Of a stretch of DNA of 64,000 nt, positions 9,716 to 20,702 are shown piece by piece; position 1 is the first letter of the stretch; each line of letters begins with the position of its first letter. Under the pieces are notes generated by a model. It ran no database searches and was not told the DNA's origin. It was given only the letters and a program-made list of their open reading frames with translations. The DNA comes from Filimonas lacunae (GTDB lineage Bacteria > Bacteroidota > Bacteroidia > Chitinophagales > Chitinophagaceae). Both the position numbers and the translations under genes were made by a program. Where the stretch lies: positions 6,266,823 to 6,330,822 of the forward strand of contig NZ_AP017422.1 in the NCBI RefSeq assembly GCF_002355595.1, given 5' to 3'.

Positions 9716-10645
9716 TTATCGGAACAGTAGTTCACAGGGTTTCAATCCTGTATGCTTTTTGAAAGCCGCCGAGAAATGGGAAATAGAAGAATATCCCAGC
9801 ATAGCCGATACGTCGGTAACACTTAACGCCTTCTCGTACAACAGGTATTTTGCATGCTCCATACGCTGCTGCTGGTAGAAGTCGAATATGGTGGTACCAA
9901 ACACTTCCTTGAAGCCTTTTTTCAGGTAGCATTCGTTCATAGCTACTTTGCGGCTCAGTTCTTTGATGGTGATAGGGTCACCTATGTGACGAAGTAGTAT
10001 CTCTCTTGCCTGGTAAATGCGATCGCGTCCGCTTTCATCTGCCAGGAATTTACAGGCAAAGCCTGATTCTTCTTTCTCTTCAATTAAACATTCCAGGCTG
10101 TATAACAACAGTTCCTGCACCTTAGCGTTTACAAAAATATTTTCCATGGCGCCGCTGTAGCTATGATTTAATAGCGCATCCAGCACCACACGTTTACGGC
10201 TGCAAACGGGGAATATTTTGGTAAATGAATTCGGATGTTTAAAAGCCAGCACTTCATCTTTTTTATTGGTCAGTTTTACGTTGTGTGTAAACTGGCCGAG
10301 GAAGTTGGCCGAAAAATGGAAAGAGAATACATCAATGGTTTCATGTTTACCGCTACAGTTTTGTGTAGGCACCTCGCTGCATTGGGCACAGCTTTTGTCG
10401 AAACAATATTTGTTTCCGGTGGTACAATAGCGCATTTCCAGGAAGTTTTCTTCCGGAGCAGATGCACTGTAGTGATATACCAGCATACCGGTGTCATCGC
10501 CTGACCACTTCTGCTGGGGGTAGTATCTTCTGATAACATATTGAATAGAACCAGGCACGTGCTGTTCTTTCATATGTAACAGGTTCATACTCGGCTCTAC
10601 CGTGTTCCTGTGCGCCACCTTCAATATATCGAGAGCTTGTAACAT
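9716..10645 (-). CDS. AraC-family transcriptional regulator
   Basis: A 309-residue DNA-binding regulator. The last 100 residues form the double helix-turn-helix AraC domain: ITIKELSRKVAMNECYLKKGFKEVFG is the first helix-turn-helix, split here only in description, and VTDVSAMLGYSSISHFSAAFKKHTG is the second. The N-terminal 200 residues are not a recognised sugar-binding cupin. They contain a cysteine-rich stretch (CFDKSCAQCSEVPTQNC), perhaps a metal- or redox-sensing site. It lies upstream of and co-directional with the barrel gene, a plausible but unproven target. The gene start is supported by a -7 box 7 nt upstream, which predicts a leaderless or nearly leaderless mRNA. Confidence 0.9.
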   Translation of the reverse strand: MLQALDILKVAHRNTVEPSMNLLHMKEQHVPGSIQYVIRRYYPQQKWSGDDTGMLVYHYSASAPEENFLEMRYCTTGNKYCFDKSCAQCSEVPTQNCSGKHETIDVFSFHFSANFLGQFTHNVKLTNKKDEVLAFKHPNSFTKIFPVCSRKRVVLDALLNHSYSGAMENIFVNAKVQELLLYSLECLIEEKEESGFACKFLADESGRDRIYQAREILLRHIGDPITIKELSRKVAMNECYLKKGFKEVFGTTIFDFYQQQRMEHAKYLLYEKALSVTDVSAMLGYSSISHFSAAFKKHTGLKPCELLFR

Positions 10646-10652
10646 GATGAGG

Positions 10653-10660
10653 CAAAATTA
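10653..10660 (-). promoter_or_regulatory. Bacteroidota -7 box for the AraC gene
   Basis: Reads TAATTTTG on the minus strand, exact TAnnTTTG, with 7 nt between it and the ATG at 10645. Transcription would begin at or very near the start codon. Confidence 0.5.
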
Positions 10661-10760
10661 ATGTATCAACATGTAAATCCGGGGTAACTTTTCAACATTC
10701 GTGGATTATGGCAATAAAATGACGTTAAAGTGGGGGCAATATGGGGGTAAATAAGGCTGT

Positions 10761-12828
<2,068 letters not shown>

Positions 12829-12890
12829 AAAAAGTAGAAAATATAAACGAACAAGTGTTGCCCGGCAACCTATATTTATTAACCTCAAAA

Positions 12891-13106
12891 ATGACAACGA
12901 TGGACACGTCTAAAATGTTAAAGGCATATTGTTTAAAAACCAAAGAGAAAGATGTTCCTATGCAGGATGCTGTGGTATCTAAAACTGCAAAAGGTGGTTA
13001 TATTGCTAAAGGCCACGATGGCAAAGGCAACAAAATGACTGCTATCTTAAGCGAAGCAAAAGCTTTACAGGCTATTGCTGACGGAGTAGCTAAAAAAGAA
13101 TTCTAG
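12891..13106 (+). CDS. Small basic protein resembling the DUF5679 fold
   Basis: About 71 residues from the ATG at 12891 (an ATG at 12900 or a GTG at 12855 are alternatives). The segment KAYCLKTKEKDVPMQDAVVSKTAKGG resembles the pattern AYCxKCKxKxxMxDxxxxxxKNG of small DUF5679-type zinc-ribbon proteins. Here only one cysteine remains, so metal binding is unlikely. Lysine-rich, with no signal peptide or membrane segment. It follows gyrB by 62 nt on the same strand and may be co-transcribed, since no terminator is seen between them. The function is unknown. Confidence 0.65.
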   Translation: MTTMDTSKMLKAYCLKTKEKDVPMQDAVVSKTAKGGYIAKGHDGKGNKMTAILSEAKALQAIADGVAKKEF

Positions 13107-13127
13107 TATATATTAGAAACTTTTATG

Positions 13128-13161
13128 AAAAAGGCCCGCTTTTATAAAAGCGGGCCTTTTT
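13128..13161. terminator. Bidirectional terminator between convergent genes
   Basis: A perfect 34-bp palindrome with a GC-rich core (GGCCCGC / GCGGGCC) and A/T tails on both sides. It lies between the small gene ending at 13106 (+) and mfd ending at 13182 (-), and can serve both strands. Confidence 0.85.
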
Positions 13162-13181
13162 TCTTGTATATAAAAAATGGG

Positions 13182-16100
13182 TTATACTTCTTTTTTATCT
13201 ATAATAACGCCCTTATACATCCGCCCTAAAAACTGGTGCATCTGGTTCATATCCTTCACATCATCTACCACCAGCAAAAAGTTTTTAGCTGATTGTTTTA
13301 ACCTCGCTTTGTTAGTACCTACCTGCAGGTATTGAATAATGTTTTGAAACAGGTCTGATTCAAAATAAGGCGAATCGTTTTTGTTGATGAAATAGCAACG
13401 CAACGTGTCATCCTTCAATGCCATCTTTTCAAAACCTAATCCCACGGCCAGCCAGCGGCATCTTACTGTGGTAAACAGGTCTTCTACCTCCGGTGGAATA
13501 GGCCCAAACCTGTCGGCCATCTCTGCATGAAACGCCACTAACTCTTCTTCTTTTTCACAGTTATCCAAACGCGTATACAACGATAAACGTTCCGTAATAC
13601 TTTCTACATAAGAATCAGGAATTAATATCTGTAAATCGGTATCGATAGTACAATCGCTTACATAATCATCCTGCTTGCTGATCTCGTCTTTGAACAATTC
13701 TTTAAAGGAAGTACGCTTTAATTCCTTAATCGCTTCTTCCAATATTTTCTGGTACATCTCAAAGCCGATATCTGCCATAAAACCACTCTGCTCACCACCC
13801 AGCATATTTCCTGCACCACGAATATCCAGGTCGCGCATAGCAATCTGGAAACCACTGCCCAAATCACTGAACTGCTCTAATGTTTGCAGGCGTTTGCGCG
13901 AATCGGTTGGCAATGTACTCATAGGTGGTGCCAACAAATAACAGAATGCTTTTCTATTACTTCTACCCACACGGCCACGCAGCTGGTGCAGATCGCTTAA
14001 ACCAAAATGGTGTGCATTGTTAATGATAATGGTGTTTACATTAGGAATGTCCACACCACTTTCTACAATGTTAGTACAGATAAGCACATCGTATTTCTTG
14101 TCAATGAAATCCATAATACGCTCTTCCAGTTCATCTCCTTCCATTTGTCCATGCGCATAGGAAATACTTAAATCCGGGCAAAGCGCCTGTAACAGGCCAG
14201 CCATTTCCTGTAATCCCAACACACGGTTATGAATAAAGAACACCTGGCCACCACGTTCTGTTTCAAAGTAAATGGCGTCGCGTATCACATCTTCATTAAA
14301 TACCTGTATCTCGGTTTGTACAGGTTGGCGGTTCGGTGGTGGTGTATTAATGATGCTTAAGTCACGTGCCCCCATCAGCGAAAACTGTAGGGTACGTGGT
14401 ATAGGAGTTGCCGTAAGTGTTAAACAGTCTACATTGGTTTTTAATGTTTTCAGCTTCTCTTTATGTGCCACACCAAACTTCTGTTCTTCATCAATCACCA
14501 TCAGCCCCAGGTCTTTAAACTTCACCTCTTTACCCAACACACCATGGGTCCCTACCAATATATCAATCTTACCTTCTTCTAAACGTTTGAAGGTTTCTTT
14601 CTTCTCTTTGGCCGATTTAAAACGGTTGATAAAATCAACGGTTACCGGGAAGTCTTTTAAACGCTCGCTAAACGTTTTATAGTGCTGGAAAGCCAGGATA
14701 GTAGTTGGCACCAGCACGGCTGCCTGCTTGCCATCCAATACTGTTTTAAAAGCAGCACGTATAGCCACCTCTGTTTTACCAAAGCCTACATCACCACACA
14801 CCAGCCTGTCCATAGGTGCCGGCTGTTCCATATCACGCTTCACATCTTCTGTAGCTTTGGCCTGGTCAGGCGTATCTTCATACACGAATGAAGCTTCCAG
14901 CTCGGTTTGCATGTAGTTATCAGGCATATGCGCAAACCCTTGCTGCGCCTTCCGTTGCGCATACAGCTTTATTAAATCAAAGGCAATTTCTTTAACCTTC
15001 GCCTTGGTTTTTTCTTTCAGCTTACTCCATACCTCACTACCCAATTTGTTTACTTTGGGCGCGGTGCCCTCTTTACCGGTAAACTTGGAAATTTTATGCA
15101 GGGAGTTAATGTTCACATACAGGATATCGCCATCCTTATATAAAATGCGCACCGCTTCCTGCATTTTACCCGCCACCTCTATCTTCTGTAACCCGCTGTA
15201 AGTGCCTACACCATGATCGATGTGTGTTACAAAATCGCCCGGTTGAAGATCGCGCAGGGTTTTCAGTGTAATAGCCTTGTTTTTATTATAGGCCTGCTTA
15301 ATGCGGTATTTATGATAACGCTGGAATATCTGGTGATCGGTATAACATACCACCTTTAAATCGGCATCAATAAATCCGCTATGTATGGAGGTAGCTACCG
15401 GAACAAATTCCAGTTCAGTATTTAAATCGGTGAAAATAGTATGCAGCCTTTCCAGCTGTTTAGCCTGCTCGGCAAACAGGTAAATAGCATAGCCTTGTGC
15501 TTCATGCGCCTTTAAATCTTTAATCAGTAAATCAAACTGACGGTTGAAAGCGGGCTGCGGCTTGGTATTATATTCAATTTCTTCGGTAGACAACTGCGGC
15601 TTATAGCCAAACTCCACAATCATGCGTTGTTGCATCTGTCGCTCAATAGTGGCAACAGGCACAAAGTCCTGCAGGCTTACATCCTTCCATATTTTGGTTT
15701 CATCCTCATCATCCTGCACCTCTGCTATTACCTCGGTATTGCCTGCTGTTTCTATTCTTTGTAAAAACAAGCCCAGGTCTTCTTCCTGCTGGCTTATCTT
15801 TTCCTTGATCACATCCCAGTCTTTCAGCCACACAATCATATTCTCCGGCAAAAACTCCATCAGGGTTACTTTTTCGCCGCTATCAAATTGTGTTTCCACG
15901 TTAGGAATAATGCTTACCTGCATGAGCTTTCTCTCACTCAGCTGCGATTCGGGATCAAATATCCTGATACTGTCCACCTCATTACCAAACAGCTCTACGC
16001 GGTAAGGCTTGTCATTGCCAAACGAGTAAATATCCAGGATGCCACCACGAATAGCAAACTGTCCCGGTTCGTACACAAAATCGGTACGCACAAAGCCATA

Positions 16101-16619
16101 CATTACAAACAGTTCCATCAAACCTTCCAGGTTAATGGTGTCGTTTGTTTTAATATGAATGATGTTCCCCTTCAGCGTTTCAGGTAGTACCACCTTCTCA
16201 AACAATGCTTCGGGATGGGTGATCACAATTTTTTTATTCCCGCCTGCCGCCAGCCTGGTCAGCGCTTCGGTACGCAACATCACATGTGAGCTGTTGAGCA
16301 AACGGAAGTTTTTCCTGTTCTTAAAAGAAGACGGGAAGTAAAACAGATCTAATGCACTGGTAAGGTTTTCCAGTGTATTATGAAAATAGGCAGCTTCTTC
16401 GGCATCGTTCAGCACCACCAGGTGGTTTACCTCCTTGCACTGATCATGCCCGAAGATGGCTGTTAACAAAAACTCAGCACTACTGCCTTGTAAATTTTTA
16501 AGAAAGATGTTTTGCCTGGTAGAACTATTTGTATCAGTAGCGGCAAAAGCTAGCCTGGCCGCCAATTGTAAAAGGCGGGGGGATTGTTTGTACTGATCCA
16601 GTAACACACTCAAATTCAT
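13182..16619 (-). CDS. mfd: Transcription-repair coupling factor
   Basis: A DNA translocase that removes stalled RNA polymerase at lesions and recruits UvrA. It has 1145 residues from the ATG at 16619. In order: UvrB-like N-terminal modules; the RNA-polymerase-interacting CarD-like domain near residues 450-480 (PGDFVTHIDHGVGTYSG); the helicase core with Walker A GDVGFGKT near residue 610, the DEEQ box (IDEEQKFG), TATPIPRTL and QLRGRVGRS; and a C-terminal TRCF domain. An upstream in-frame TTG was rejected because an exact -7 box overlaps it, placing transcription start just before this ATG. Confidence 0.97.
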   Translation of the reverse strand: MNLSVLLDQYKQSPRLLQLAARLAFAATDTNSSTRQNIFLKNLQGSSAEFLLTAIFGHDQCKEVNHLVVLNDAEEAAYFHNTLENLTSALDLFYFPSSFKNRKNFRLLNSSHVMLRTEALTRLAAGGNKKIVITHPEALFEKVVLPETLKGNIIHIKTNDTINLEGLMELFVMYGFVRTDFVYEPGQFAIRGGILDIYSFGNDKPYRVELFGNEVDSIRIFDPESQLSERKLMQVSIIPNVETQFDSGEKVTLMEFLPENMIVWLKDWDVIKEKISQQEEDLGLFLQRIETAGNTEVIAEVQDDEDETKIWKDVSLQDFVPVATIERQMQQRMIVEFGYKPQLSTEEIEYNTKPQPAFNRQFDLLIKDLKAHEAQGYAIYLFAEQAKQLERLHTIFTDLNTELEFVPVATSIHSGFIDADLKVVCYTDHQIFQRYHKYRIKQAYNKNKAITLKTLRDLQPGDFVTHIDHGVGTYSGLQKIEVAGKMQEAVRILYKDGDILYVNINSLHKISKFTGKEGTAPKVNKLGSEVWSKLKEKTKAKVKEIAFDLIKLYAQRKAQQGFAHMPDNYMQTELEASFVYEDTPDQAKATEDVKRDMEQPAPMDRLVCGDVGFGKTEVAIRAAFKTVLDGKQAAVLVPTTILAFQHYKTFSERLKDFPVTVDFINRFKSAKEKKETFKRLEEGKIDILVGTHGVLGKEVKFKDLGLMVIDEEQKFGVAHKEKLKTLKTNVDCLTLTATPIPRTLQFSLMGARDLSIINTPPPNRQPVQTEIQVFNEDVIRDAIYFETERGGQVFFIHNRVLGLQEMAGLLQALCPDLSISYAHGQMEGDELEERIMDFIDKKYDVLICTNIVESGVDIPNVNTIIINNAHHFGLSDLHQLRGRVGRSNRKAFCYLLAPPMSTLPTDSRKRLQTLEQFSDLGSGFQIAMRDLDIRGAGNMLGGEQSGFMADIGFEMYQKILEEAIKELKRTSFKELFKDEISKQDDYVSDCTIDTDLQILIPDSYVESITERLSLYTRLDNCEKEEELVAFHAEMADRFGPIPPEVEDLFTTVRCRWLAVGLGFEKMALKDDTLRCYFINKNDSPYFESDLFQNIIQYLQVGTNKARLKQSAKNFLLVVDDVKDMNQMHQFLGRMYKGVIIDKKEV

Positions 16620-16628
16620 AACGCGCAG

Positions 16629-16636
16629 CAAAGGTA
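16629..16636 (-). promoter_or_regulatory. Bacteroidota -7 box for mfd
   Basis: Reads TACCTTTG on the minus strand, an exact match, 9 nt before the mfd ATG. This predicts a leader of only a few nucleotides. Confidence 0.5.
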
Positions 16637-16689
16637 AGCTTATTCATTAGAATACCGTTTAGCGTTAACAATCCTATGATATTTGCCTG

Positions 16690-17334
16690 CTATCTGGCTG
16701 TTTTGCCCATTTTCAGCATTAGCAAATGCGAAAGCAACACAGCGGGAACAATAACCGCCGGTAGCAAGGTGTAAGGAAACTGCAATATTGCCACATTCGG
16801 CTGCTCAAAAGCCAGTTGCTGAAAAGGTGATGGTGCTGATAAAATAGCTGTAACCACAATAATAGCCAACAACAATAACCCCAGCCAGTTCCAAACCATC
16901 AAAAGCCGTACAGAACAACGCTTTACCCGTACATAATATAGCAACAGTATCAACGCCGAAATACCGGTTAACACATCATAGTTCCAGCCGCAAAAAGTCA
17001 TGCTCACTGGAATCTTTCCCTGCTTATATAACAGATATAACATCCCCTCTACCAGTATACGTACCAGGTGCACAGATAACAGCAAGCCATAATGTAACTG
17101 AGGTGCAGGAATACGCTTATAAAAATAGAAGGTAGCAATCATGGCGGGTAAAATGGCCCACAGCAGGCGCGGTGGTGTTGCAGCGGGATTATTAAAGAAG
17201 CCGTTATAAGCCAGGTAACCTGCAACCAGCATCCATGCCAGGTAAAACACACCCAGCTGTTTGTTGCGGCCGGTAGCTAACCATAGCAGTAAAACAGTAG
17301 TGAAAGTAATGGCGATAAATAAGGCCTGCTGCAT
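16690..17334 (-). CDS. Uncharacterised polytopic membrane protein
   Basis: A 214-residue integral membrane protein with about six to seven hydrophobic segments, for example LFIAITFTTVLLLWLAT at the N-terminus, LTGISALILLLYYV in the middle and LLPAVIVPAVLLSHLLML near the C-terminus. No transporter or enzyme motif was recognised. The gene is on the same strand as, and 146 bp downstream of, a Crp/Fnr-type regulator gene. A 20-bp imperfect palindrome lies between them at 17381-17400, so regulation by that protein is a reasonable guess. Confidence 0.7.
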   Translation of the reverse strand: MQQALFIAITFTTVLLLWLATGRNKQLGVFYLAWMLVAGYLAYNGFFNNPAATPPRLLWAILPAMIATFYFYKRIPAPQLHYGLLLSVHLVRILVEGMLYLLYKQGKIPVSMTFCGWNYDVLTGISALILLLYYVRVKRCSVRLLMVWNWLGLLLLAIIVVTAILSAPSPFQQLAFEQPNVAILQFPYTLLPAVIVPAVLLSHLLMLKMGKTAR

Positions 17335-17380
17335 GTTTCCGGATTTTATATTACAAAGCTAGCGCTTGTATTATCCGTCA

Positions 17381-17400
17381 TTCTTTGCATATGGCAAGAA
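17381..17400. promoter_or_regulatory. Imperfect palindrome, candidate operator
   Basis: TTCTTTGCATATGGCAAGAA is symmetric at 16 of 20 positions. It is centred about 56 bp upstream of the membrane-protein start, downstream of the Crp/Fnr-type gene. Size and symmetry fit a dimeric regulator; the binder is not known. Confidence 0.35.
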
Positions 17401-17480
17401 ATATGGGGTGGTAACCGGAAACACAACATGTCTCCATTTCATTGGTGGCACCCATGACACACAACGATTACCTGCACCGT

Positions 17481-18062
17481 TTATTCTTCCGCTATTTCTT
17501 TGCGTATTCTACTGAGCGATGTATCTGTAATACCCAGGTAACTGGCTATATGCTTTAAAGAAACATGCTGCAGGATGTGTGGCTTTTCCTGTAGCAGCTG
17601 CTTGTAACGCTGCTTCGCCTGATCGGCAATAAGGGAGATACTATGATTTTTTAACGCAAAATAACTACCGGCCAGCCTGGCCCTGCCCTGTTCGCGAAAA
17701 GCTTCCATGCCATGAAACAGTTGTTGAAAATCAGCATAATTCACCTGCCAGCAAACACAATCAGTAAGCGCCTGTATATTTTCCCGGGTAGCCTGTTGCA
17801 GGAAAAGAGAAGCCCAGTCTATTACGATATCCCCGGCTGCATAAAACTGGGTACTGATGTCCTTACCCTCAGCATCTGTGACATAAGAACGTACAAAACC
17901 AGATTCTATAAACCAGTGCCTGACAGCGATACTGCCTTCTCGCAATAAGAAGTCGTTCCTCGCAAACTCTACCCTGGCAAATTGAGCCAGTATCCTGTCT
18001 TGCTCTTCCCGGGTAAAATACTTATGCGTGAATATAGTGGTAAGAAAATGTGGATTGTTCAT
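17481..18062 (-). CDS. Crp/Fnr-family transcriptional regulator
   Basis: A 193-residue protein with an N-terminal cyclic-nucleotide-binding-like beta-roll (FLLREGSIAVRHWFIESGFVR, then GKDISTQFYAAGDIV) and a C-terminal helical region ending in HIASYLGITDTSLSRIRKEI, the recognition-helix pattern of this family. The residues that bind cAMP in E. coli CRP are not conserved and there is no Fnr cysteine cluster, so the ligand is unknown. Such short Crp-like proteins are common in Bacteroidota. It lies downstream of the glyS terminator and upstream of a membrane-protein gene on the same strand. Confidence 0.88.
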   Translation of the reverse strand: MNNPHFLTTIFTHKYFTREEQDRILAQFARVEFARNDFLLREGSIAVRHWFIESGFVRSYVTDAEGKDISTQFYAAGDIVIDWASLFLQQATRENIQALTDCVCWQVNYADFQQLFHGMEAFREQGRARLAGSYFALKNHSISLIADQAKQRYKQLLQEKPHILQHVSLKHIASYLGITDTSLSRIRKEIAEE

Positions 18063-18069
18063 AAGCAGT

Positions 18070-18103
18070 AAAAAACAGGGCCGGTGTTTGCACCGGCCCT
18101 GTT
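18070..18103 (-). terminator. Terminator after glycyl-tRNA synthetase
   Basis: On the minus strand, a perfect 13-bp stem (18074-18086 with 18091-18103, core GGGCCGGTG) with a CAAA loop is followed by six Ts. It lies 7 nt beyond the glyS stop. Confidence 0.85.
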
Positions 18104-18110
18104 GGAGAAT

Positions 18111-19577
18111 TTATTTTTCAATTGCCTGCGTAACAATCTCACGCACTTTAGACAATGGAACACGCTCTTGTAACATGCTATCGCGATGGCGAATAGTAAC
18201 TGTTTGATCTTCTTTGGTCTGATGATCGATAGTTATACAGAAAGGGGTGCCAATAGCATCCTGCCTGCGGTAACGCTTACCAATAGCATCTTTTTCTTCA
18301 TAAAAACATCTGAAATGTTGCTTACACTCATCCATCAACTCTCTGGCAATTTCTGGTAACCCATCTTTCTTGGTTAAAGGCAGAATGGCCAGTTTAACAG
18401 GAGCCAGCTTAGCTGGAATGTGCAGTACAGTACGGCTGTCTGTGCTGCCATCTTCCTTTGTTAAAGTTTCCTCTTCGTAAGCATTAGACAATATCAACAG
18501 GAACATACGATCTAAACCAATAGACGTTTCAATTACGTATGGAACGTAGTTGCCGTAAGCCTTGCCATTTTCATCCAGATCATTATCAAAATACTGTTGC
18601 TTTTTACGGCTGAATTTTTCGTGCTGGGTCAAATCGTAATCGGTGCGGGAGTGAATACCTTCTACTTCTTTGAAACCTATTGGGAATTCAAATTCAATGT
18701 CACACGCTTCTTTAGCATAGAAAGCTAATTTAGCATGATCGTGATAGCGATATTTAGCTTGGTCAATACCTAAAGAAAGATGCCACTGTAAACGAGCTTC
18801 TTTCCAGTATTTGTACCACTCCCCTTCTGTGCCAGGACGTACAAAAAACTGCATCTCCATTTGTTCAAATTCACGCATACGGAAAATGAACTGACGGGCA
18901 ACAATCTCGTTACGAAAAGCTTTACCTGTTTGGGCAATACCAAAAGGCACTTTCATACGTGCTGTTTTTTGCACGTTCAGGAAGTTTACAAAAATACCTT
19001 GCGCAGTTTCAGGACGCAGGTAAATAGTGTCAGCATCTTCCGCAACAGAACCCACTTTGGTATCAAACATCAGGTTAAACTGACGGATATCTGTCCAGTT
19101 AGTAGTTCCGCTAACGCCGCAAGCAATTTTATTATCAATCAATAATTGCTTCAATCCTGTAAAGTCGTCAGTAGAAAGCAGTCTTTCCATTTCTGCAATC
19201 AAAGCTTGCGCTTCCTGCCCTTTACCTTCTTCGGTCAGCTTATCCGCATATGCTTCAATCAAATGATCTACCCGGTAGCGCTTTTTGCTATCCTTGTTAT
19301 CGATCATCGGATCACTGAAATTATCTACGTGGCCGCTGGCCTTCCAAGTAGTCGGGTGCATGAAAATAGCGGCGTCAATACCCACAATGTTATCGTGCAG
19401 TTGTGTCATGCTTTTCCACCAGTAGTCACGGATGTTCTTTTTCAGCTCACTTCCATACGGACCATAATCATATACGGCACTTAAACCATCATAAATTTCA
19501 CTGCTTGGAAACACAAAGCCATATTCTTTAGCGTGCGATATAATCGCCTGGAATTTATTGTCCTGTATACTGCTCAT
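18111..19577 (-). CDS. glyS: Glycyl-tRNA synthetase, dimeric class II type
   Basis: Charges tRNA-Gly with glycine. The 488-residue single chain is the eukaryotic/archaeal-like alpha2 form rather than the bacterial alpha2beta2 form. Motif 2 is seen in GIAQTGKAFRNEI, followed by RMREFEQMEMQFF, and motif 3 in VIETSIGLDRM. The C-terminal anticodon-binding domain begins at about residue 380 (LAPVKLAILPL). An exact -7 box lies 8 nt upstream of the ATG. The gene is flanked by a terminator downstream and stands alone as a transcription unit. Confidence 0.96.
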   Translation of the reverse strand: MSSIQDNKFQAIISHAKEYGFVFPSSEIYDGLSAVYDYGPYGSELKKNIRDYWWKSMTQLHDNIVGIDAAIFMHPTTWKASGHVDNFSDPMIDNKDSKKRYRVDHLIEAYADKLTEEGKGQEAQALIAEMERLLSTDDFTGLKQLLIDNKIACGVSGTTNWTDIRQFNLMFDTKVGSVAEDADTIYLRPETAQGIFVNFLNVQKTARMKVPFGIAQTGKAFRNEIVARQFIFRMREFEQMEMQFFVRPGTEGEWYKYWKEARLQWHLSLGIDQAKYRYHDHAKLAFYAKEACDIEFEFPIGFKEVEGIHSRTDYDLTQHEKFSRKKQQYFDNDLDENGKAYGNYVPYVIETSIGLDRMFLLILSNAYEEETLTKEDGSTDSRTVLHIPAKLAPVKLAILPLTKKDGLPEIARELMDECKQHFRCFYEEKDAIGKRYRRQDAIGTPFCITIDHQTKEDQTVTIRHRDSMLQERVPLSKVREIVTQAIEK

Positions 19578-19585
19578 AGTAGCGG

Positions 19586-19593
19586 CAAAGATA
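19586..19593 (-). promoter_or_regulatory. Bacteroidota -7 box for glyS
   Basis: Reads TATCTTTG on the minus strand, exact TAnnTTTG, 8 nt before the ATG at 19577, predicting a near-leaderless transcript. Confidence 0.5.
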
Positions 19594-19727
19594 AGGGGTG
19601 AAAATATAATTTATAATAAGGAATCAATGGCTTGCTTAAAGGGAATCAATAGTACTAACATACGTTTGTAGGTTCTGCTTGTAAAGGCACAACAAGTTAG
19701 GAAAAATTAGAATATCTGATAAGGATG

Positions 19728-20684
19728 TTATACAGAAACAACTTCTTTGTGTACTACAGCGGGCACCTCTGTAATAGGCGCTTTGGTTTCTTCCTCTACC
19801 TGTTTTAAAAACACGGCATACTCGTTCGGGTAAATTTGTCGGCCTTTAAAGCAGGCATGCACACGTGTATAAGCCGCACCAAAATATAATATGGCCGACG
19901 AGTAATACACCCACAGTAGTATAATCACCAGTGATCCGGCGGCCCCATAGGCAGTGCCTACATGGCTTTTGCCCAAGTAAAACGATATGCCAAACTTGCC
20001 AAGCATAAATAATAAAGCCGTAGCAAAAGCCCCTTTCCAAACATCTTTCCACTTCACACGGGCATCGGGCAGTATTTTAAAAATGCCGGCAAATAACAGG
20101 CTGATGACAAAAAAGGTAACTGCATAGTTGATAATATAGGCTAAAAACACCTGTGCTTCCGGAAAACGGCTTATTAACCGGGTAAGCAACGTATCCATAA
20201 TGGCGTTCACAAGTAGTGACACTAATAATACAAACCCAAGTCCTATTATCATAGAAAAGCTCAGAAGCCTGTTTAACACAAACTTCAGCAGACCCTGCCC
20301 CTTTTTAGGCTTGGCTTTTAATCGCCAGATGGTATTGATAGAGTCCTGTATTTCTGTAAAAACACCGGTAGCCGCAAATACCAACGACACACCGCCCACA
20401 ATACTGGCCCAGGTAATATCATTGGAAATAGAAGCGTTTTTTAAAATTTCCTGTATCTGCGCCGCCGCTTCTGCTCCCACAAAATCATTAATCTGGTCAT
20501 AGATAGAACCTTCTATAGCTTCCCTGCCATAAAACACATCGCATAACGTTATAATAACAATCAACATAGGGCCAATGGCAAAAACAGTATAATACGCCAG
20601 TGCCGCACTCATGCGCAGCACTTTATACTCCATAAAATCGTTGAAAGTTTGCATCAACATTTTCCCTATGTCGCGAAATTTCAT
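19728..20684 (-). CDS. YihY/BrkB-family inner-membrane protein
   Basis: A 318-residue polytopic membrane protein of the YihY/virulence-factor BrkB family (formerly confused with RNase BN). Typical features are the N-terminal RMSAALAYYTVFAIGPMLIVII, a central GVSLVFAATGVFTEIQDSINTIW, and AYGAAGSLVIILLWVYYSSAILYFGA near the end, giving about six membrane helices. The substrate is unknown for the family. It is the last gene of a reverse-strand run dtd-mazG-yihY with short gaps (18 nt to the MazG gene), so the three are probably co-transcribed. Confidence 0.9.
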   Translation of the reverse strand: MKFRDIGKMLMQTFNDFMEYKVLRMSAALAYYTVFAIGPMLIVIITLCDVFYGREAIEGSIYDQINDFVGAEAAAQIQEILKNASISNDITWASIVGGVSLVFAATGVFTEIQDSINTIWRLKAKPKKGQGLLKFVLNRLLSFSMIIGLGFVLLVSLLVNAIMDTLLTRLISRFPEAQVFLAYIINYAVTFFVISLLFAGIFKILPDARVKWKDVWKGAFATALLFMLGKFGISFYLGKSHVGTAYGAAGSLVIILLWVYYSSAILYFGAAYTRVHACFKGRQIYPNEYAVFLKQVEEETKAPITEVPAVVHKEVVSV

Positions 20685-20702
20685 AGTCTTTATACGTTTA
20701 GG

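Noticed and set aside
13128-13161. Perfect palindrome considered as a mobile-element end
   Set aside because: GC core with A/T tails between convergent genes is a standard bidirectional terminator; no target duplication or transposase.
16620-16631. TTG start extending Mfd by four residues
   Set aside because: It overlaps the exact -7 box; transcription would start downstream of it.
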